Below, piece after piece: positions 10,961-28,227 of a stretch of 64,000 bases of DNA. Each line of letters begins with the position of its first letter. The stretch's first letter is position 1. This DNA comes from Pontederia crassipes. Taxonomy: Eukaryota > Streptophyta > Magnoliopsida > Commelinales > Pontederiaceae. The notes beneath the pieces are model-generated. The model had not been told where the DNA came from. It saw only the letters and a program-made list of their open reading frames with translations, and made no database searches. The stretch spans positions 55,065,995-55,129,994 of the forward strand of contig CM060198.1 in assembly GCA_030549335.1 (NCBI GenBank), in the 5' to 3' direction. The position numbers and the translations under genes were made by a program.

Positions 10961-11337
10961 AAGGCATACGAGAGTTGTTTCACCCCCAAAGAAGCCAAAC
11001 CACACAAGTTGACGCTGCGCAAGTCGAAGAGAAGTGAAGCCAACCGAGACTTGATGGACGGATAGTTGCTTGATGAAGTCAGACCGCACATGGCGGACTC
11101 CACTGGCGCTGCACAAGTGATGACCCCGGATTGGACGAAGGATCAGCGAGCGAAGCAGGCCTGAGGGAGGAGTCCTCAGCGAGACCCCAAGGAGCGGGCA
11201 TTCCTGGCGTTGCGTGATGCTGGTGAAGTTGAAGTCAAGGCAAAGAAGGCAGAATTGAACGAGACAAGCGAAGTCAAGACTCAAGACGAAGGCCCCGAGG
11301 AAGCCCGGACAACGGCGTCGGGGGCGTCGCCGACTTT

Positions 11338-11349
11338 GGTGGGGGAGAA
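11338..11349 (+). promoter_or_regulatory. Polypurine tract
   Basis: GGTGGGGGAGAA, immediately upstream of the 3' LTR: the expected plus-strand primer. Confidence 0.88.
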
Positions 11350-12016
11350 TGTCACGGGGCGTTTCCCGTGACACGAAGCGTGAAGCCTCGCGGCACCAGT
11401 GCCGCTCAACTTATAGCCCTCGGCCGCTCAGCGCCGAAAACATGGAACACATGCAGCCGTCCCGCACTGCGTAATATTGCGGAGTACCAAGTTATCCGCC
11501 CTTAGGGCATTTATCTTGTAAGGCCGTCCTTATGAATGGCCAAGTAGGTGACGTTCCCGTAGGGTACGTCTTTTGCATCTTCAATATGTAACAAGACTCC
11601 TATACCTACGGTACACTGGGAGGAGTTCACTAGTGCCTTCCGAGGCCCAATTGTATGTTATGTTTCATCATATTTAATACAAGTAAGCTTTCCTTTAATT
11701 CTAGTGTCATGGCCTTGAGCGTGGGGTGGCAACCCACATCGGTGTCCCTTCGTGGCGTCCCGTGGTCCCTTCGTCGCCCCTTCGGATTTTAAGCGCCCAA
11801 GCGCCAACATTAGTGCCGCAACGCGCTAATGCCACGGTTTCGTGACGAGTAGTCCAACACTCTAGTCATGTCCGTGATTGAATGCCTATAAGAGCGACTC
11901 TCGGCAAAGTCGTCTCGACCATAAAACTTCCGCTGCAAACTCAAAACAGGCTTGGCTAGGTGCATATCCGCCTAGTCGCCGCACGTGGTCTAGTGTCCGA
12001 GAATGACCCCGTGACA
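11350..12016 (+). repeat. 3' LTR (667 bp)
   Basis: Same termini as the 5' LTR (TGTCACGGGG ... CCCCGTGACA). Carries an 8-bp ATATCCGC segment absent from the 5' copy and four transitions relative to it. Confidence 0.95.
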
Positions 12017-13679
12017 CTCGCTCATCCACTTGCTTCGGCGCCCTATCTGATCCCATGTCGTCTCAGTTCTCGAGCTGGCCGCTTTGATCTCACTTGCTCA
12101 GTTCACATGCTGTCAGATTTGATCTCGCTCGCTCGTTCCCCCAATCAGGCTACTCTAATTTGATGTCTTTGGTTGCTCGTGCGGCTACAGGTTTGAGCCC
12201 CAAACCTAGTGCACTTGATTTCCTTTGTCAGTTCTTATATGTAAAATCTAAGGGTGTAGACCATCGATATATAGACATGCGGACTTGAGCCCTCCATTGC
12301 ATTCTAGTAATGTAAAATTTGACATGCTGATATCCGAGTATTTAGCTATTACATTGAATGCTTACATGGCATTCTAGTTATGTTTCAGCAATTACATTGA
12401 ACACATACGTAAATGATCAGGACATGTTGACTTGCTGACTTGAGCCCTCCACTCCATCATGCAACTCAGCTACTTTTTTAAGTCATGCAACCCAGCTTTT
12501 TTCTAACTCATCTTGATACGTTCAGGTTCTAGTTTTTCTATTGATAGTTTGCAATTATTTATTTTCTTACAATTGTCCAACATTCCCGCAGGTTTTTATA
12601 AGTGAAGAATTGCTAAGAAGATAGAGGCAACAATTCTTGATGGACTTGGCAAAAGATGGAGGCATCAATGTTATTTATATGATTCTCACGCTAAGAATGT
12701 TACAAGTATAAAATGTTTGAAGGAATGCTGAATTTTCCCCATGGGTTGTTTATAATCATTTATATTTACATGATTATTGTCAATCAGTTGTTTGCTTACA
12801 AATCATTTATATTTGTTAGTAGTGGTATTATTATAGCTTGAAATGTCATGTTTCCTTATTTTTAAATATTTAGTCCTACATCCTTTTACCTCCATATACA
12901 TCTACTCTAAACGTCCAAGAATTTTCTAGTTCTGTATAGTTCCCATATCAAAGCATTAACTGATAATCCATTTGGCCGATTTGCATACTCTCCGTAAGTT
13001 CTAAAGATTTAATCAAATTCTGGATGCATCGCAGATTTAATACCATAAATGGGCCAAAACTTGTGTTATCATCGTTTCAACATATAGACAAATAACTACA
13101 CTAAAGATTTCAATGAATACAATTACAATATGGTGCCTTGCCGCCTTGGTTTATGCTACATCACGAAGGCAGAACAAATCTTGAGTCGTGGCGAGCGTCA
13201 TTACTCGACAAGCAAGCACACGACAAGAAGATTGTAGCAGTCATTGCTCAAGACCTTACCCTCCCGGACAATCCTCTCAACCAGTTGGTGCCATCATGCT
13301 ATTGCCAATCGTGCTCTTGTTCACCTGCAAAGTTAATTGTGTCTCTATGTAAACTGACGTCTCACGAGTGGCATATGTAGTCAACTATCGCATCGAGATG
13401 GCTTTGATGATGATACATTTTACCCGTCTTAATCAAACATTGAGCTTTAAAGGTCACTGAACATTGTCTCAATATTACAAACCAAAGTGCTTAATCAAAC
13501 ATGGGATCATAGCAAAGTGCTTAATCAAACATGAGAACAATGTTTAAATGCATCTCTTCTTTTGAACATGCTTTTAAACAAAATGCTTAAACAAACAAGC
13601 CTTAAAATTACAACAGAACAATGCTCATTTAACTAATAATTTAAACATTCTTTGTTGTTGTTACTTTTCCGCTTCAAGT
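12017..13679. other. No gene recognised between the LTR element and the prefoldin pseudogene
   Basis: The GC-richer beginning (12017-12290) continues the sequence interrupted by the LTR element. It shares text with 7500-7660 (GCTCGTTCCCC, GGCTACTCT, ACAGGTTTGAG), suggesting an older duplication. The remainder is AT-rich. The 80-codon ORF at 13138-13380 has no motif I know. Confidence 0.4.
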
Positions 13680-14052
13680 TCCTCCACCAATTTATGCAAT
13701 CAGCGGGCTTGCTTTCTTGCAAAAGTAGATACGGAGACGCCGTCAAAGGAACCAGCATGTTCTTCCCTAAAAGAAACAAATGCAGAAATACAATGACTAT
13801 GAAAAAACAACAGACATGGAGATTCCAAAAAACGAACAGGAAAGCAGTATATGAAGAATGAAAATGACACCGGGGAAGGTGGGGAAAATCAAGCTCGTCT
13901 TGGGGCTGAGCAGAGGGGTCACCAAGGTGGCGGCCACAGACTCGATGTGGGTGGAGGTGTTCCGAATCTTGTTGATGCTATCCTAAAAGAGGTTGACCTC
14001 GAGGTCGGCCTGCTCAAGGGCTTTGAACTTTGAAAAGAGTAGCAACGATAAG
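13680..14052 (-). pseudogene. PFD5: Prefoldin subunit 5 gene fragment, broken
   Basis: On the minus strand, from 14052 downward, the sequence reads SKFKALEQADLEVNLF, then an in-frame stop, then DSINKIRNTSTHIESVAAT. After a frameshift it resembles LGDPSAQPQ. After an apparent intron ending TTTCTTTTAG it reads GKNMLVPLTAS. In order, these match the helix-1 region and the KKMLVPLTASLYVPG strand region of prefoldin subunit 5, a cytosolic co-chaperone subunit that delivers actin and tubulin to the CCT chaperonin. The retained intron argues for a DNA-level duplication rather than a processed copy. The protein then diverges and the C-terminal helix is missing. The assignment rests on my recollection of family sequence. 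Confidence 0.62.
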
Positions 14053-14140
14053 TCTTTGGTGTAGCACCGAAGTGTGGGATCCGAGTATACGGTGTTTCGA
14101 GTTGCAGAGAGGTTGCAGAAGCAGAAATGAGGGAGAAAGA

Positions 14141-14365
14141 AAGTTAGGGCATCTAACGGAGGAAGTGGCGGCTTGGGCTATAGTTTTAATCTTAGTAGAG
14201 GGCCGATCATGACCGTCGAATGAAATGGATGGCTGCGATAAGATGACTTTAAGTTTAAACAGACATAAGAAAAAAAGAAAAACGAGAACCCTTAGATAGT
14301 GACCAACGGTGCAGATGGAAGCTAAGCAGCCTCCTTAGCAAAAGTGCTCTTTACCCTCAACAAAA
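14141..14365 (-). repeat. Arm B of the dispersed inverted repeat (matches 7207-7425)
   Basis: Reverse complement of arm A, with recognisable blocks around GGATGGCTGCGATAAG and GATGGAAGCTAAGCAGCC. It lies just upstream (in minus-strand sense) of the prefoldin 5 fragment, where the promoter and 5' UTR of that gene would be. Confidence 0.75.
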
Positions 14366-15607
14366 AGTCTAAATGCCTTTGGCGACCGTGGGATCTTTTT
14401 TCTGAGATTGGCTATATAATTTAAAAAAAAAAAACTTTCAATGTACACACTGCTAACGCGGCCATGAACTTCTTGGCAAATAAAAGAAGAGTAACTTTTT
14501 TGGATACTCTTTGGACGATGTCTCTCTTTCATAAATCCTCGATATTATGCACTCGGATATTCCTCAATCTTATAATAGATGATAACGTGTTTTAAAAAAA
14601 AATAAAAAAACTTGCGGTCGTAAAAAGTTATGGCCGACCAGATAATCGCCATGAAGCTACATAGGATTCGATATGGTCGCGCATCAGACAAGAATCTCCT
14701 GGGAAACGTGCGCATAGATTCGAATCTATCCGGAAAAATTCTGTCCCGTTATGGATATGGGGTCGTCGCATGACGCCCGACAAAATTATGCATCATGAGA
14801 GAGAGAGGCAAAAGAGGAATGCACATAAAATCGATTCTTTGCTGCTGCTGCTGATGCTGCGTAATAATTATGCCTTCTGTCCTATATATTTTATTTTGCC
14901 ATCCACAGGTAATTCGGTGCAGATTGTAGACGTGGACCATGTCGTGGTGGATGACAGCGCCGTCTTATATGTTAACCTTCACATGGCTTCTCAAATTTAA
15001 AAGATTTGATACAAATGGCCAATGGGAGCATTTAATCTATGAATCTGTCGAAATTTGCCTCGCGTCTCCTCTCACTCATTCTAACCTATCTTGTTAAACA
15101 AATATGTAAATCGAATCGATTCTCTTGTCTCCATCATCTTTTTAAAAAGTTAATACATTCTAGAAAATTTAAAAGAAAAGGAAATATTTGCTGCGAACAA
15201 ATATCAGACAACAGTACGAATAACATTTGAAGTTTAAAAACTCAACTTTCCTGCAAATCCAAGATTTTTCTTTCCATTGATCTTAATCTTGATTTTAAAT
15301 ATACAAAGTCCGAAATCGTTCTCTATAAACATCTATGCAGATCGGAAGTTTATTTATTTCAACCTAAAAGTCCGATTCAGTAATGGGCGTTAGAATTTCC
15401 AACTCCAATACCAGGAGAAGCAGGTGAAAAGAGCACACAGCATCCTGCATCTTTAAAACTCCATGACCCTTCAGAACAAAACAATTGTTTGGGCAATCGA
15501 AAGGCGCTCAATTCAGCGTCCCTTTGCAAGCACGTCGACGTGTTATCCTCCGCAAAAGCATGCTTGAAATGGCAATGAGCAAGCTATTTGTCCACCCCTC
15601 CAAACAT
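14366..15607. other. Intergenic, downstream of SRP54
   Basis: No coding sequence recognised. The part nearest 15608 should include the 3' UTR of the minus-strand SRP54 gene. ORFs of 60-76 codons here lack motifs. Confidence 0.5.
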
Positions 15608-21041
<5,434 letters not shown>

Positions 21042-21080
21042 CTTCGCTGTTGCTGCACCCCTCGATCGATTCCTAGGTTT

Positions 21081-21088
21081 TAGGGTTT
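21081..21088 (-). promoter_or_regulatory. telo-box upstream of SRP54
   Basis: AAACCCTA on the minus strand, about 40 bases upstream of the SRP54 start codon. Telo-boxes are common near the transcription start of plant translation and protein-biogenesis genes. Function here is inferred from motif and position only. Confidence 0.45.
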
Positions 21089-21249
21089 GGAAATTTGGGC
21101 GCAGAAGAAGAAGAAGAAGAAGATGAAGAGGAAGAAGTGTTCAGATTTGGGAGAATTCGGGAGAGAGAGTCGAACGCACGAAAAATCAATCTTGTCGCGA
21201 CCGGAACGGGCCGGCCGGTCGGACCGTCGCCGGATCACTAAAACGACCT

Positions 21250-21800
21250 TGAGTTACTACATGAGGGAAACAGAATCGAAATTGGACCACTCAATCAAAA
21301 ACCGATAAAAATCAATAAAAACTCAATTTAAATCGAAGAGAACCGGCCAGACGGCTCTAATGAACCGATCAAGGTAAAAATTTGTGGTCAATTAGGACTT
21401 CTTAAGAAGCATTTTATACTGGAGATCTTAAAGTATTGAAGGTGGGACTAATTTTACGATTCTTTTGCTCTATTCATTTAATAAATAAGTTTTGTTTTTT
21501 ACTTTTTATATTACTAACGTGTGCTTTTTATTTGTATATATTTTTTACAATTTATATTTTAATTTATGGATATTAATTTTATATACATATATTTTCCTTT
21601 TTTATTCTTATTTTATGGCATTTTAATTTATAGTACATTAATATTTGTTCAATAATTGTGACTTCATTTTCATATGAAATATTTATATTAAAAATATTAA
21701 ATATTAATATAAATTTATTAGCTATTAAGTTAGCATGTATTAATTTTTAAAGTTAATAATTTTATAAAATCATTTGGCAACGGAAACTCGAGTTCCACTA
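21250..21800. repeat. Left arm of a diverged long inverted repeat
   Basis: AT-rich sequence whose blocks (TTATTCTTATTTTATGGCA, AATATTTGTTCAATAATTGTG, TTAGCATGTATTAATTTTTA) recur in reverse complement at about 23690-24340. The outer part has CCGATAAAAATCAATAAAAA-type repeats, also mirrored on the far side. The ends are not sharply defined. Confidence 0.6.
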
Positions 21801-23274
21801 AATTCTTAATGAATGGTTAATTGACATATTAGTTCGGGTGTATTTTGATGAAATAAAATTTGATAATGAAAAATAAAGTAGTTGATGTAATAGAAAATAG
21901 TAGATATGTTGAGTTAATTTTAAAGAATGATTAAATTATAAATATAAATTATAAATTTATTAAAAATTTAAAAAAACATAAATATATATTAAAATAAATT
22001 ATGACAAACAATTTGTTAAAAATATATTATTTAAATATAAAAATCAAATTTTAAATAATGTATATTTAATGAAATATAAAATTTTTAATGAAATAACAAG
22101 TAATAAATAATATTATATTAATTATTTATTATTAATATTTTATATGTAATAAATAAATTATTATATATAAGATAGGTAAAAAAAGAAAAAAATTAAAAGA
22201 AAAAAAGAGTTTGAAAAAAAATAAAAGGTCACGTCATCCTTTGAAAAAAAAGGAATGAGCAATTGGTTCCATCATTCCAACTATAAGGAATCAGAAAGGT
22301 GTGTTTGACAATTAAAATCGGACACTAATCGGAAAAAATTACACCCATGAATGTCAGAATATTACGAAAATGTCCCTTACCTTCTACCTATTCATTTGGA
22401 ATGAATTATGGGCCGAGTTTGACCCATTTAATACTTTTGGACTTTCTGCCAATTTTAGCAGTCCGGCCTTAATAGGCCCATTCAATTATCCGGACTGTAT
22501 TAGGCCCAATGAGTTCTGGGTAAATAATTGGTAAATGCTGTTTTCATTAGCTAAAAAACGTCTGATTTTGGTGTTCTTGTCATTTTTATACACATTTTTT
22601 TATCAAAAATAAATGTAACATGTTTATAAAATTGAAAACCTTTATTTTACAAAAAATATAAATATTAATGTGTGAAATATTATTAATGTATAATAACTAG
22701 ATGTCGGGTCGGATGGGGGTTGAATTTTTCGAACCCGAATCGACTTGACGATCATAATTTTTTTTATTTTCTTTTAAACTTAAGCATGTATTTGATTTAA
22801 AAAAATTAAAATAAAATATTTTAAATATAAAAATAATAGTTAGATAGTGAAAGAAATATTTTATACTTTTTAATTTTACTATTAAATAATGTTTTTATTA
22901 AATAAATATAAAAATAGTAAAAAAAATAAAAAAAGGTCAAATAACCTTTCCACAGCCAATCCGACTCGACCAAGTCGAATTGAATTAAATCGGATTTGTC
23001 CTTCAAAAAATCTTTGACCCGATCTAATTCGATCCAACTAAATTTGATTGGATCTATTTGGCTTTGTTCACAACGATGAACATATGTACATTTTTTTCTT
23101 TCACAAAATGACATAGAATACTAGCAATAATAATTCATCACCTTTTCCTCCTAAACAAATGGCATAGAAAACATTATTAAAGAACATGTAATTGCAAGTA
23201 GTATGTAATAATAGTAGGCCGACGAATCTAACAATTGAAAACGTATGAGTTTATGGATTTAAAATATTCATTCC

Positions 23275-23343
<69 letters not shown>
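23275..23343. repeat. (TTA)n microsatellite
   Basis: Twenty-three uninterrupted trinucleotide copies. The isoleucine-run ORF across it is an artefact. Confidence 0.97.
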
Positions 23344-23344
<1 letters not shown>

Positions 23345-23689
23345 ATGCTTTAAATTTTATTCAACAATTTTATCCATTTTTAAAATAATAATTTTATTAT
23401 TATTGGTCCCGACCCGAAGAACACTAAAGATTTATACATAATAAGTAGGAGCTAAATGGTAATTATCAACTTTTACCTAATTAGGTAAATGTGTCCTTCG
23501 GTAAAGGAATTTTCGATAATATTGATTGCCATCCATACAACAAAAATATATCCTCATTCCAAAGTTGTGTGCTTCTATTCCATACGGTACTTTTTGTGAT
23601 GTCTTTGGTAGTGGTGTAACAATTCGGAAAAATCTTCATTTTATATTGAATTACTTGAGCAGGTCCGACCGAAAAAGAATAAAATATTA

Positions 23690-24340
23690 TAATTATAAAA
23701 AATATGTTAAATCAAATCATATATTGTTCATAATTATATAAAATGACATCATAAATTAAATTTTAAAAATTAGTACATGTTAATTTAGTAGCTACTAAAT
23801 ATATATTAAAATTTAATAGTTTTTTTAATGTAAAGTTTTCATATAGAAAATAAAGTCACGATTACAATATTTGTTGAAATAAAATATATGTATTACATAT
23901 TAAATTGCTACAAAATAAGAATAGAAAGAAAAAATACATAGATAAAATAGTTTAGTATTGATAAATAAAAAGTAAGAAAAAATAATGAATAAAAAATTAT
24001 AGAAATAAATAATATTACATTGATATAAAGGAGTAAAGACAAAGTCAATGATTAAATGAAGAAAATAATAAAGAAGATAGTACCACGTTGATAATACTAA
24101 AAAAGTAAGGACAAAATAAATAATATAAAATTATTAAAATGGGCCTAAGAGCCGATTCTAGGCCCATTCGAACTGGTGAAAAAAATATAAATTTTATTCA
24201 GCTGGTTCATGCGAATTAGATTTGGCTAGTTCTACTTGGTTTTAACTGGTTCTTACTGATTTTGATTAGTTTTTTACCGATTTGAAGCGGTTAAAAGTAG
24301 TTCAAATGCCACTCTTAATTTTGGAGCGAGTTAAGGACTT
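23690..24340. repeat. Right arm of the diverged long inverted repeat
   Basis: Its reverse complement follows the left arm at 21250-21800 for several hundred bases with many substitutions and small indels. The pair encloses about 1.9 kb. It could be the two ends of one old transposon, or two inverted insertions of the same AT-rich family. Confidence 0.6.
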
Positions 24341-24624
24341 CTTTTAATGATCGATATTCAATCAATCCAACCACCCAGTCCGATCTCATCGTGACGGCAT
24401 TGGTCTTTCGTCATTGAGGAATTAATTATTTCAGCAATGTGCAAGAAAGAGATATCATGATTTCATTCCAAGAGGTGACATGGCAAATGAATAGTTGTCA
24501 ATTTGGCTTTATGAAATATTTCTATTTGTCCGTGACAAATTAAGATTGTTTTATCACATCCTAGTGACTAAGATAAATATTTTCTGAAACTATCCAAAAC
24601 TTTATAACTAAGGATACCAATTTA

Positions 24625-25071
24625 CAAGGGGTGTTCATTATTTTCTTGTTGATTTGATGAACCCGAGTTAGGTGATTGGGTCGGATTGACCACGATCTGC
24701 GTCGGATTCGGATTGAAAAGTTTCAACCCAACCTTATGACTCAAATTTTTTATTTTAAATATTTTTTATACTTAATTAAAGTGTTTTATATCATTTAAAT
24801 TAAAAAACAAAATAAAGTACTTTAAATATAGGAAAAAACTAAATTTAAAACAATGTTCTTTTATATTTAAAATAAAATGTTAGATTCATTTTTATATTTA
24901 AAATATAAAAAAATTAGTGGTCGAATAACCTGACTCGACCCAACACAACGTGGATGGAGTCGTATTGGCTTAGATCAAGCCTTAAGAAAAATTAAAATCC
25001 TGATCTGACGAGGTCGGAGTCAAACTTAACCAAAGTTGTTCATGTGTCGAATCAAACTTGTGAACACTCTA
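24625..25071. mobile_element. hAT-like MITE
   Basis: Terminal inverted repeats pair AGGGGTGTTCA at the left with TGAACACTCT at the right. CAATTTA occurs on both sides (24618-24624 and 25072-25078), fitting an eroded 8-bp hAT target duplication. The interior is AT-rich and non-coding with GGGTCGGATTG-type motifs that recur elsewhere in the window (22.7 kb, 32.0 kb and 53.5 kb). Confidence 0.6.
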
Positions 25072-25078
25072 CAATTTA

Positions 25079-26446
25079 TAATCTTAGACGAGCAAAATAT
25101 AAAAATAATAATTGACTTCTATGTAGCAAATGCACTTCAAATTCCTAAGGACTAAAAGTATAAAATAAATAATATTTTAATTGGATCAATTCAAACTTAA
25201 GATACCTAGAAAATATGTTTAATCACTCGATGAAGATGATGGACTTCCTAAGAGAGAGAGTATAACGATCCGAAGTTTCAAAAAAAAAATACAAATACAT
25301 AATTTCACACCAATAAAATAAAAAAAAGGTAATGATGGATTTATATAAAAATATAACAACCCCAAAATTTTATAAATAAAATTATTAATGTACAATCCTC
25401 TATTTCCTCCACCTATTTTAAATTCGTGTTATCTTAATCGAGCCTTACATTTTTATTACTCTATATACTCATTAACCTCTTAATAGAAAGGTACTAGTTC
25501 ATCAAATATCATGTAGCTTCTCACCAATTCAATTAAAAAAGAAAAAATATAAGAACTTAAATTTCTACCAATATAATAATTTTAAACTTTATCGAATCAA
25601 ATTCGTTGATCAATAAAAAAAAGAGCCACATTTGCTTTCAATTATTTGAAGTATGATCTACGAGTCTCATTTAACGGACGTGACCATAAGAAGCAAAGAA
25701 AATAATATATATATATATATATATATAAAAGATAAAGAGAGATGTGACTACACAACACATTGATTAAGAAACCTTTTGATCCTTTTCTTAGGCCCCTTGG
25801 CTTTAATTGATACGTCTTAATTAAGCATTCAAAGCATTAATAATTTAGGGGCCAATTGGCACGAGAAAGATTTGTTCATGACTTGGACAAAATATTTCAT
25901 TTTTCTTAAAATAATTAATAAATCTGTCTGAAATATTGTTGCTTATTAATTAATATAATTATATTACTAAATAATAAAATTGTTGCATTATTAATAATGA
26001 TTTTTTTGGATTAAGTGATAATTGACTCGTTCACGTTTGGCACGTGTCGATTTGAAATTGTATGACGTGGAGACATAAAAAACCTCGAAATATTAAAATA
26101 TTTAAAGAATATAACTAAATACTAATTAGAATAAGAGTATATTGGCCCATTTTATTTTTTAAACATAATTTAAAAATTATGAAATCGTCAATTTTAATTA
26201 CAAAGTAAGAATATAATTATTCTTTCAAATGCAATAGTAATTGTATTTTCATCCCCTTTTTGGTTTTTTTAATAATATTTATTATGTTAAACATATATTA
26301 TTATATTTGTTATTCTAATAATAAATATCAAATAGTTATAATAAAACGTCATATTTTAAAAGTTATTATCATCAAATCCAAGTAGAATAAGAAAATAATG
26401 TACATATATAATTTATTCACATCTCATAATGATAATTTTATTTGTC

Positions 26447-26491
<45 letters not shown>

Positions 26492-28189
26492 CTTTTGAAA
26501 TGCCCGATGTGCCAATGAAATGAAATGATGGTGCGGGCCATGTGGAGTGGATCAACATCGAGGGCGCACATGCGAACTCCCTTGGCACGATCAAATGTGA
26601 CCAAAAAGCTTTGGATCGTTATCTCGTTTGTCGACGGCCAATAAATATGGTCCATCGCCCTCCCAAATGGAATGGATATTTTCAATTTATTAAAATAAAA
26701 ATAGATGTCGAAATCATATTCAATTCTCCAAATCAATATTCATATCATTTCCGATCGAACATCAAATTAGTCGCCAATAGTCTTAAACATCGATCGATGA
26801 GTAGATAAAAATATAAATATCTTTTTTTTTCTTTTTTTAGTTATTAAATCAAGAGATATAATTAAAGAATTTGAAAGGGGAAAAAAATATATAAACAGGG
26901 AAGAGATAAAAAGAAGAAAGAATAAATATTAGTTAAAAGATTGGATTGAAATTAAATTTTGGATTTATATTTTATAAAAAAAATCGTAGAATTAAATAGA
27001 GAGTCATAACTAGAAATTAACTCCACAAAATGTGATGTCATTTCTCCACAACAAATGGGCATCCCAAGTCACTTTCGATATCAACGTCGAGACAACAACC
27101 ACGTATGGACATAAAAAGTCACTCATGAGATTGAACACAAGAGAAGTTGAACTTTAAATTAAATTTAAGATAAGTAGGAAGATTTTTATATCGATGATTT
27201 ATTATGTATGCTCAAGTCTTACTCAATGGACTATATATGCTTGGATCTCACTTCAAGACGTAAAAATCTAGAGTAAAGAGGAAAAAGGTTCACTTGGCAA
27301 CACCCATTTTGTGCATGCAAAATTTAACCAAACTCCACCTTGGCGGGGTCCGAGTTGTCGACGACCCGGCTTAAGTCACGATGGAACAGCTCAAATTTTT
27401 CGGATCGCAATGACTCGGCTCGATTTCACTAGTCTTGATTCGGATTATGAGAATAGTATTATGGACCCCAAGGATATATAAGGATAATTGTAAGTTTACA
27501 ACAACTCAATATAGGTTTCACCAGGTTTTGATCTCCGAGTTTTGACTACAGATAAAATGGGGTTATGGAGAGCATGATCTAGGTTTTTGGAAGAGCGGAC
27601 CAAATATCGACCCTCTTAGGTAGTTTTAAGGTTATTAATTGCTATAGTTATCATTCCTATCTAGTGCTAACTTTATTACTAATCGATGCGTAATTGCTCA
27701 TTGTCATTATAGATTCAATTAATATTATTTGTATATTTTGTCCATTCTTGATCATGAATCTTGATTGATGTGATTATGAAGTAATATCGATCAATTAGTA
27801 TAATTCATGGTCGATACGATGTGATGACCCATATGAAATAAGATATAAAGCATGCAAATATATACATCATTAGATAGTTGCATATCACTATGATTGTGGA
27901 TTGTATCTCAGTTTTATGCTATAGAATTGTTATTGACTTCAAAAGCGAGTAGCGTAAGGTAGAAAACGTGTAATTATCGGTAAAGTGCACATCGCGTTCT
28001 CAATAATAATGGGCATAGACATAATGTGGTATGTCCTTAATAATAAATGAGAGTTATCCAGATTGTAACATTAAAGATTGATTGATAACTTTTAATAGTT
28101 AATTGATAACTCTCCACATCGATAAGAACAAAGAAACTAATATATAATAAATTTTATTGCATCTAATTGATAATTATAATTGATGGATA

Positions 28190-28227
<38 letters not shown>

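Larger units (their letters stand above)
7684..12016 (+). mobile_element. Complete non-autonomous LTR retrotransposon (4333 bp)
   Basis: Two near-identical LTRs (7684-8342 and 11350-12016), each TG...CA, bound a 3007-bp interior. A 4-bp direct repeat CTCG flanks the element (7680-7683, 12017-12020). A primer-binding site complementary to initiator tRNA-Met lies 2 bp after the 5' LTR, and a purine tract immediately precedes the 3' LTR. The LTRs differ by four transitions and one 8-bp indel, so insertion is recent. The interior is GC-richer than the surroundings and has no recognisable protease, reverse transcriptase, RNase H or integrase. ORFs of 118-174 codons overlap in several frames and look non-coding, apart from a possible degenerate gag-like helical stretch near 9880-9960. 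It would need proteins from an autonomous partner (LARD-like). Confidence 0.93.

Noticed and set aside
13138..13380. 80-codon ORF as a small gene
   Set aside because: No recognisable motif, no supporting splice structure, surrounded by repeat debris.
13960..13990. miR172-like text (GAATCTTGTTGATGCT)
   Set aside because: Several mismatches to the miRNA, no hairpin, and it is explained by the prefoldin 5 pseudogene on the other strand.
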